Below, piece after piece: positions 7,846 to 11,229 of a DNA stretch of 11,229 nt (the stretch's first letter is position 1; each line of letters begins with the position of its first letter). This DNA comes from Chloroflexota bacterium. GTDB lineage: Bacteria; Chloroflexota; Anaerolineae; Anaerolineales; UBA11657. A program made the translations under genes and the position numbers. The notes under the pieces were generated by a model. It worked only from the letters and a program-made list of their open reading frames with translations, did no database searches and was not told the DNA's origin. The DNA lies in NCBI GenBank assembly GCA_003670425.1, contig QWRL01000034.1, forward strand, positions 4,675-15,903, in the 5' to 3' direction.

Positions 7846-7874
7846 AGGTTAGCGGGCATAACACGCCGTGTCAA
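7846..7874 (-). promoter_or_regulatory. Possible promoter of the metal importer operon
   Basis: On the minus strand a perfect TTGACA (7869-7874) is followed after 17 bp by TAACCT (7846-7851), which keeps the T1, A2 and T6 positions of a -10 box. It would give a leader of about 115 nt before the lipoprotein start. A TATG-TTT-CATA inverted repeat (7827-7837) lies just downstream of the likely start point and could bind a repressor. This is inference from consensus only. Confidence 0.4.
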
Positions 7875-8112
7875 GCCGGCTTTGCCTTCAACATCAGTCC
7901 GGCACATCGCAGATGTTTGGCGCGCGGCCTAAATGGGCACGGCAAGGCAATTTATTTTCATCCGGCTTGCCGGCTCGCGCGCATTCACTCACAAAATAAG
8001 CAAGCTGCGCCGGAATGGATTGTACTGGGCAAAATGCGCGGATTAAGACAGAAGGTACACCAGGCACACTCTCAGCGCATTTAAATTTTGAACTACTTAT
8101 ACCAACCAGGAG

Positions 8113-8133
8113 TGTTACATTCAAAATGTAACA
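8113..8133. promoter_or_regulatory. Perfect inverted repeat, candidate operator
   Basis: TGTTACATT (8113-8121) and AATGTAACA (8125-8133) are exact reverse complements separated by CAA. The repeat ends one base before the -35 candidate of the CarH-like gene, the position expected for a repressor site. It is AT-rich within a GC-rich genome. The best guess is autoregulation by one of the two MerR proteins encoded next to it. Confidence 0.65.
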
Positions 8134-8173
8134 GTTGTCAATATTACATTTCTCTGGTACAGTTGTCAATACT
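8131..8173 (+). repeat. Direct repeat pair in the promoter of the CarH-like gene
   Basis: ACAGTTGTCAATATT (8131-8145) recurs as ACAGTTGTCAATACT (8159-8173), 28 bp apart with one mismatch. Together with the adjacent inverted repeat, this gives four copies of a T-N-N-N-ACA pattern starting at 8113, 8127, 8142 and 8155 (spacing 14, 15 and 13 bp). This points to an array of regulator half-sites across the promoter. Confidence 0.6.
8135..8163 (+). promoter_or_regulatory. Candidate promoter of the CarH-like gene
   Basis: TTGTCA (8135-8140) is followed after exactly 17 bp by TACAGT (8158-8163), reasonable sigma-70-type -35 and -10 boxes. Transcription would begin near 8170, leaving a leader of about 36 nt. 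The -35 box lies inside the first copy of the direct repeat and the -10 box overlaps the second, so a protein bound to the repeats would block it. Confidence 0.45.
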
Positions 8174-8205
8174 TTAAGAATCTTGCGCCCCGAGGCGCTT
8201 CGATT

Positions 8206-9156
8206 ATGGTCGAGTTCGAGGAACTTTCTGACCTTCCCCAATTTACAATTAATTCTATTTGTCAACGCGCCGGCGTGCTTCCTGTGACGCTGCGCGCTTG
8301 GGAGCGGCGCTACGCGGTTGTGACGCCTGCGCGCACCGCGGGCAACTACCGCATGTACACAGAAAAAGATGTGGAGCTGGTGCGCTGGATGAAAATGTGC
8401 ACGGACAGCGGTACGCCTGCCGGCGCCGTGGCGCTCGAACTGGCAGCCCTGCGCAAAGCCGGGCAATGGCCGCTACTGATGCCATACCGGCCACCACCAA
8501 CTGCTGCCAGCGCGAACCGCACACATACCGCAGCGCTCTCCAAAAAACTTTGGCGCGCCTTGATTGCCGGCGCTGATGAGCAAAGCACGCTGCTGCTAAA
8601 ACTCGGCCGGACTTCCTATGATATGAGTGAGTTATGCCAGGAAGTGATTGTGCCGGCACTCGTAGAAATAGGCCGGGCGTGGTACGCCGGCGAAATCCGC
8701 GTTACCCAAGAGCACCATGCGAGCATGTTTCTGCGCGCCTGGCTGGACCACATCTACAGCGCACTGCCCGTGAACCGCGGCGCACCGCGGATTATTGTGG
8801 GGGGCGCACCCCGCGAACGCCATGAGCTCGGACCGTTAATGCTTGCGCTGCTTTTGCGCAGGCGGGGCTACTCTGTTGATTTTGTTGGGGCTGATGTAGT
8901 CCTTGACGATCTGGTGGCGTATGCGCGCAGCCTGCCGATCCGCCTTGTATGTTTGGCTGCCACCATGGAAGAGTCGGCGCGCTGCCTGCACAGTATGCAG
9001 GCCAAGCTGGCAACGCTGCGCCCGAAACCGCTCTTCGGATTTGGCGGGGCAGTATTTAATCTGGAGCCAGCGCTCCGTGCCAGCACCAGCGGCATCTTTC
9101 TGGGGCAATCGCTGCACGAAGTCTGTAGCACTATTCAACGCCTGATCCCAATCTAA
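8206..9156 (+). CDS. CarH/LitR-like MerR-family regulator with B12-binding domain
   Basis: A 316-residue transcription factor. Residues 12-65 are a MerR-type winged helix (FTINSICQRAGVLPVTLRAWERRY ending NYRMYTEKDVELVRWM). Residues about 108-190 are the helical cap, carrying a Wx9EH motif (W159, E169, H170). Residues 195-316 are a cobalamin-binding Rossmann domain with ExHxxG (E204, H206, G209) and a GFGG turn (278-281). In CarH/LitR proteins, adenosylcobalamin holds a DNA-bound tetramer in the dark, and light breaks the Co-C bond and releases it. Residue 160, directly after the Trp, is Tyr; in Thermus CarH this is His132, the ligand of the light-state bis-His adduct. ATG at 8206 has GAGG about 10 bases upstream. 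It may respond to B12 and light, or to B12 alone. Confidence 0.9.
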   Translation: MVEFEELSDLPQFTINSICQRAGVLPVTLRAWERRYAVVTPARTAGNYRMYTEKDVELVRWMKMCTDSGTPAGAVALELAALRKAGQWPLLMPYRPPPTAASANRTHTAALSKKLWRALIAGADEQSTLLLKLGRTSYDMSELCQEVIVPALVEIGRAWYAGEIRVTQEHHASMFLRAWLDHIYSALPVNRGAPRIIVGGAPRERHELGPLMLALLLRRRGYSVDFVGADVVLDDLVAYARSLPIRLVCLAATMEESARCLHSMQAKLATLRPKPLFGFGGAVFNLEPALRASTSGIFLGQSLHEVCSTIQRLIPI

Positions 9157-9162
9157 TCGGTG

Positions 9163-9221
9163 GCGCACGCACACCGTGCGCGCCGCTGACCGCAACTTGC
9201 ATGCAGCATGGGCAACCATGC
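9163..9221 (+). terminator. Two hairpins after the CarH-like gene
   Basis: GCGCACG (9163-9169) pairs with CGTGCGC (9175-9181) around CACAC. A second stem, GCATGG (9206-9211) with CCATGC (9216-9221), closes a GCAA tetraloop, a stable GNRA type. They lie 6 to 65 bp after the stop codon. No T-run follows, so termination is a positional inference. Confidence 0.4.
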
Positions 9222-9276
9222 GCTGCGCGCGCACAATCCAGCTGGAATTCAGCTATTTCACATCTAGTTAAAGAGA

Positions 9277-9295
9277 TTGTACAAATATGTGACAA
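9277..9295. promoter_or_regulatory. Imperfect inverted repeat, candidate MerR-type site
   Basis: TTGTACA (9277-9283) and TGTGACAA (9288-9295) form an imperfect inverted repeat. Read in one direction they are also two copies of T-N-N-N-ACA spaced 11 bp apart. The TGACAA end is the reverse complement of the TTGTCA found twice in the promoter of the CarH-like gene. The site overlaps the -35 box of the downstream gene. Confidence 0.45.
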
Positions 9296-9317
9296 GCAGC
9301 CTTGACGGCGATATATT
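9289..9317 (+). promoter_or_regulatory. Candidate promoter of the MerR-peroxiredoxin fusion gene
   Basis: GTGACA (9289-9294) and TATATT (9312-9317) are separated by 17 bp. The -10 box ends 6 bp before the GTG start codon at 9324, so transcription would begin at or next to the first base of the coding region, giving a leaderless mRNA. This agrees with the absence of any ribosome site before 9324. Confidence 0.5.
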
Positions 9318-9323
9318 TGGCGC

Positions 9324-10184
9324 GTGGATATTTCAAATAATTTCTCTGGCGCACATCGGCCCCATTTCAATGTAAAAGCAGTGGCAAACTTGGTGGGTGT
9401 GGCGCCGGTTACTTTGCGCGCATGGGAGCGGCGCTACGGGCTGCCAACACCGCAGCGCGGCGCGCAGGGCTACCGCCTGTATTCTGATTATGACGTGCGC
9501 ACGCTGCGCTGGTTAAAGGCGCGCACGGCGGACGGCATGTCCATCAGCCGCGCTGCAGAGCACCTGATGCACTTGCGGCGCACCGGTGCCGATCCCGTCG
9601 CAGACGCTGCGCCAGTAGAGCGCGCTGACGGAACCCTGTTGCTGCCGGGGATGGCCGCGCCAAATATCATGGTGCGTAGTTCGCATGGCGAACCGCTGGA
9701 ACTTGCATCACTGTGGAGCACGTCCAATATAGTCATCAACTTCATGCGCCACTTTGGCTGCATATTCTGCCGCGAGTGGCTGTACAAGTTTGAGCGCTGC
9801 GTGCCGGCACTGCGGGCAGACAACATATTGCCGCTGGTGCTGGGGATTGGGGACGCCGAGCACGCGCTGCCCGTTGCCACCCAACTGGCGCCCAGCGCGG
9901 TCTGCCTGGTGTCGCCGGAAACTACGGCGCACACGGCTTATGGAATTACACGCGGCAGTTTGATGCAGTTGGCCGGCCCTAGCGTAATTTCTTCAGTGGT
10001 GCGCGCAGCGCGCAGCGGCCAGATGCAGGGCCAAACCACAGGCGACTACACCATGCTGGGCGGCGTGTTTGCAGTGGACATGAGCGGCGTGGTGCGTTAC
10101 GCGTTTTACGGCAGCCATGCCGGCGACCATCCGGAGCCCGACACATTTGTGGCTTCAGTGCGCAGCGCATTCCGAATTGGCTGA
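9324..10184 (+). CDS. MerR DNA-binding domain fused to peroxiredoxin-like thioredoxin-fold domain
   Basis: A 286-residue two-domain protein. Residues 14-66 are a MerR winged helix (FNVKAVANLVGVAPVTLRAWERRY, then GYRLYSDYDVRTLRW), closely related to that of the preceding CarH-like protein; VTLRAWERRY is identical. After a linker (about 67-105), residues 106-286 form a thioredoxin-fold domain of the AhpC/TSA_2 (PRXL2-like) type. It carries the redox motif C146-I-F-C149 in NFMRHFGCIFCREWL, further Cys159 and Cys194, and the family's LGIGD and GGVFAVDMSGVVRYA strands. The B12 domain usual after this HTH is absent. The architecture suggests a transcription factor whose DNA binding is switched by thiol oxidation. 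GTG start without ribosome site, TGA stop. The next gene, 10 bp on, encodes a stand-alone paralogue of the redox domain. I know of no described family with this fusion. Confidence 0.88.
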   Translation: MDISNNFSGAHRPHFNVKAVANLVGVAPVTLRAWERRYGLPTPQRGAQGYRLYSDYDVRTLRWLKARTADGMSISRAAEHLMHLRRTGADPVADAAPVERADGTLLLPGMAAPNIMVRSSHGEPLELASLWSTSNIVINFMRHFGCIFCREWLYKFERCVPALRADNILPLVLGIGDAEHALPVATQLAPSAVCLVSPETTAHTAYGITRGSLMQLAGPSVISSVVRAARSGQMQGQTTGDYTMLGGVFAVDMSGVVRYAFYGSHAGDHPEPDTFVASVRSAFRIG

Positions 10185-10194
10185 CAGCAGAATC

Positions 10195-10782
10195 ATGCCC
10201 GCCAGCAGTGAACTATTCGGCTCCGGTGTGCCCCGCGTTGGGAGCCAGGCGCCCAGCCTCACCTTACTGGATGCGGCGGGTGCGCCGGCGGTCTTGTCGG
10301 AGCTGTGGGCAGCGGGACCGCTGTTGCTAACATTTTTGCGCCACTATGGCTGAATGTTCTGCCGTGAATGGCTGGCCCAGTTGGGCCGGCATCAAACTGA
10401 AATTGAAGCCGCTGGTTTGCGCGTGGTTGCCGTGGGCATTGGTGAACCCAAGCACGCGCAGCGCTACTGCCCGCAGCTGGCGCCGCGCGCCAACTGCGTC
10501 TCGCTGCCGGAGCCGCTGGCGCATGCCGCGTACGGTCTGACCATGGGCACACTGAAGGACCTACTGAACGCACAATCTATCAAAAACGGCTGGCGCGCCA
10601 TGCGCAGCGGTCACACTCAATCACTGGTATCAACCGGCAATGAGCGGCAGCTCGGCGGTACATTTGTTGTCTCGCGCGCGGGCATTGTGGAATTCGCGCA
10701 AGTTAGCGCCGTCGCCGGCGATCATGCAGATATTCCCACAGTGCTGGCCGCGCATCGCGCGTGGGAAGCGCGCAACGCATGA
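10195..10782 (+). CDS. Selenoprotein: peroxiredoxin-like (AhpC/TSA_2) protein with UxxC motif
   Basis: A 195-residue protein when the in-frame TGA at 10351-10353 is read as selenocysteine (Sec53). Upstream of it MPASSELFGS...VGSQAPSLTLL...LLLTFLRHYG is the start of an AhpC/TSA_2 domain. Downstream MFCREWLAQLGRH...VVAVGIGEPKHAQRYCP...GGTFVVSRAGIVEFAQ is the rest, in the same frame to TGA at 10780-10782. The neighbouring paralogue reads FMRHFG-C-IFCREWL where this reads FLRHYG-U-MFCREWL, so Sec replaces the first Cys of CxxC (UxxC, with Cys56). A bSECIS-like hairpin lies at the proper distance. Expected role: thiol peroxidase or oxidoreductase with a selenolate nucleophile, cytoplasmic. It lies 10 bp after the fusion gene, probably in its operon. 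Conventional calling would stop at 10353 or start at the ATG of 10354. Confidence 0.9.
10351..10353 (+). other. In-frame UGA read as selenocysteine
   Basis: This TGA codon interrupts an otherwise continuous homologous domain. The matching codon of the upstream paralogue is TGC (9759-9761), and the surrounding codons are nearly identical in the two genes. TGA ends at least three other genes in this window, so a reassigned genetic code is not the explanation. Confidence 0.88.
10371..10390 (+). promoter_or_regulatory. Bacterial SECIS-like stem-loop
   Basis: GCTGGCCC (10371-10378) pairs with GGGCCGGC (10383-10390), eight pairs with one G-U, closing an AGTT apical loop. The loop begins 25 nt after the UGA, within the usual distance for bacterial SECIS elements, and has a G at its second position followed by U, as SelB recognition requires in known cases. 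The element is inside the coding region and translates to WLAQLGR. The equivalent region of the Cys paralogue does not form this stem. Confidence 0.8.
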
Positions 10783-10815
10783 GCACCGGCGTCACGCCTT
10801 CAAGATACGCGTTCC

Positions 10816-10836
10816 GGTTGCTGATTGGCAGCAACC
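10816..10836 (+). terminator. Hairpin between the selenoprotein and MFS genes
   Basis: GGTTGCTG (10816-10823) and CAGCAACC (10829-10836) form a perfect 8-bp stem with an ATTGG loop, 33 bp after the selenoprotein stop. No T-run follows. It may attenuate or end the transcript before the MFS gene. Confidence 0.4.
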
Positions 10837-10911
10837 AGCTGCGCGCGCAAATTCTGCCCCAACCCCAATCGCTTTTCAGCCTGCTCCATTAATTCACGCC
10901 GAGGTTTACAT

Positions 10912-11229
10912 ATGAATAAGCGCTTGATACCCATCTTCTTGGTTGTATTTATAGATTTGGTGGGCTTTGGATTAATCATTCCGCTGCTGCCCACTTTTGC
11001 CATATCGTTTGGCGCCAGTCCGCTGGCAATCGGGCTCTTGACCGCATCGTATTCTGCGATGCAGCTGATTGGTGCGCCCGTGTTGGGCAGGCTGTCCGAC
11101 CGCTTCGGCCGCAAGCCACTGCTGGTCATTTCGCAGCTGGGAACATTCGCGGGCTTTGTACTGATGGGGTTTGCACACAGCCTGGCGATGCTGTTTGCCG
11201 CACGCATTTTGGCTGGCTTCACCGGCGGC
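10912..11229 (+). CDS. MFS transporter, TetA-like, N-terminal part
   Basis: The first 106 residues of a major facilitator superfamily transporter that continues beyond the window. ATG at 10912 is preceded by GAGG (10901-10904) at good distance. TM1 reads IPIFLVVFIDLVGFGLIIPLLP with the conserved Asp15. The loop after TM2 holds motif A, GRLSDRFGRKP (59-69), and TM4 begins MLFAARILAGFTGG, as in drug:proton antiporters of the TetA/MdtG-like group. The likely role is proton-driven efflux of a small molecule; a tetracycline-resistance call is not justified from this fragment. It is on the same strand as the redox genes, 129 bp downstream. Confidence 0.88.
   Translation, partial: MNKRLIPIFLVVFIDLVGFGLIIPLLPTFAISFGASPLAIGLLTASYSAMQLIGAPVLGRLSDRFGRKPLLVISQLGTFAGFVLMGFAHSLAMLFAARILAGFTGG

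Larger units (their letters stand above)
7725..8205. other. 481-bp divergent intergenic region with regulatory repeats
   Basis: No convincing protein-coding gene is visible here. The left half should hold the importer promoter on the minus strand. The middle (about 7940-8110) is AT-richer, with short palindromes such as AAGCCGGCTT near 7873-7882 but nothing I can assign. The right end (8113-8173) carries the inverted and direct repeats and the promoter of the CarH-like gene described separately. Confidence 0.7.

Noticed and set aside
8131..8173. CRISPR-like repeat
   Set aside because: Only two copies of 15 bp with a 13-bp gap, no further units, and the position across a promoter favours regulator sites.
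10351..10353. TGA as a nonsense mutation or a reassigned stop code
   Set aside because: TGA terminates the FAH-family, permease and fusion-regulator genes and this gene itself, so the code is standard. The codon sits exactly at the catalytic Cys position with a hairpin at SECIS distance, which a random nonsense mutation would not explain. A base error remains possible but less likely.
10354..10782. A separate gene starting at the ATG right after the TGA
   Set aside because: It would lack the N-terminal strand and the first catalytic residue of the thioredoxin fold and has no ribosome site of its own; the homologous domain clearly continues upstream through the TGA.
10912..11229. Tetracycline resistance gene
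   Set aside because: The N-terminal third shows only the general TetA-like MFS pattern shared with many efflux and sugar transporters; resistance cannot be claimed.

Overview
The window is a GC-rich bacterial chromosome segment with dense, mostly ordinary metabolic and transport genes. Gene starts include GTG as well as ATG, and TGA, TAA and TAG all serve as stops. The gene mix gives no firm taxonomy: a TrpB2-type tryptophan synthase beta subunit, a lipoprotein-type zinc/manganese binding protein, and CarH/LitR-like MerR regulators. Chloroflexota is a plausible guess but is inference only.

Left part (1-3192, plus strand): the 3' end of a TrpB2-like gene, then a fumarylacetoacetate-hydrolase-family gene that overlaps (ATGA) an NAD-dependent epimerase/dehydratase. 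The epimerase is split by an apparent +1 frameshift in a G-rich stretch. A terminator-like hairpin and a polar-amino-acid ABC ATPase (GlnQ type) without permease follow. Middle part (3253-7724, minus strand, read right to left): a three-gene Zn/Mn ABC importer (lipoprotein, ATPase, permease), then moaB-like, DUF169 and DUF2237 genes.

Right part (7725-11229, plus strand) is the most interesting. A 481-bp divergent intergenic region holds a perfect inverted repeat and direct repeats in front of a CarH/LitR-type MerR regulator with a B12-binding domain. Next is a second protein with a closely related MerR DNA-binding domain, here fused to a peroxiredoxin-like (AhpC/TSA_2, PRXL2-like) thioredoxin-fold domain with a CxxC motif. 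Ten bases downstream lies a stand-alone paralogue of that redox domain in which the first Cys of CxxC is an in-frame TGA (10351-10353). A stable stem-loop with an AGTT loop sits 25 nt after the TGA, where a bacterial SECIS element should be. The gene is therefore read as a 195-aa selenoprotein with a UxxC motif. Conventional annotation would split or truncate it. The start of a TetA-like MFS transporter closes the window.

Proposed reading of the right part (inference): a B12/light-responsive regulator and a redox-sensing MerR-thioredoxin fold fusion share DNA-recognition properties and control a short oxidative-stress cluster whose effector is the selenocysteine paralogue of the sensor's own redox domain.
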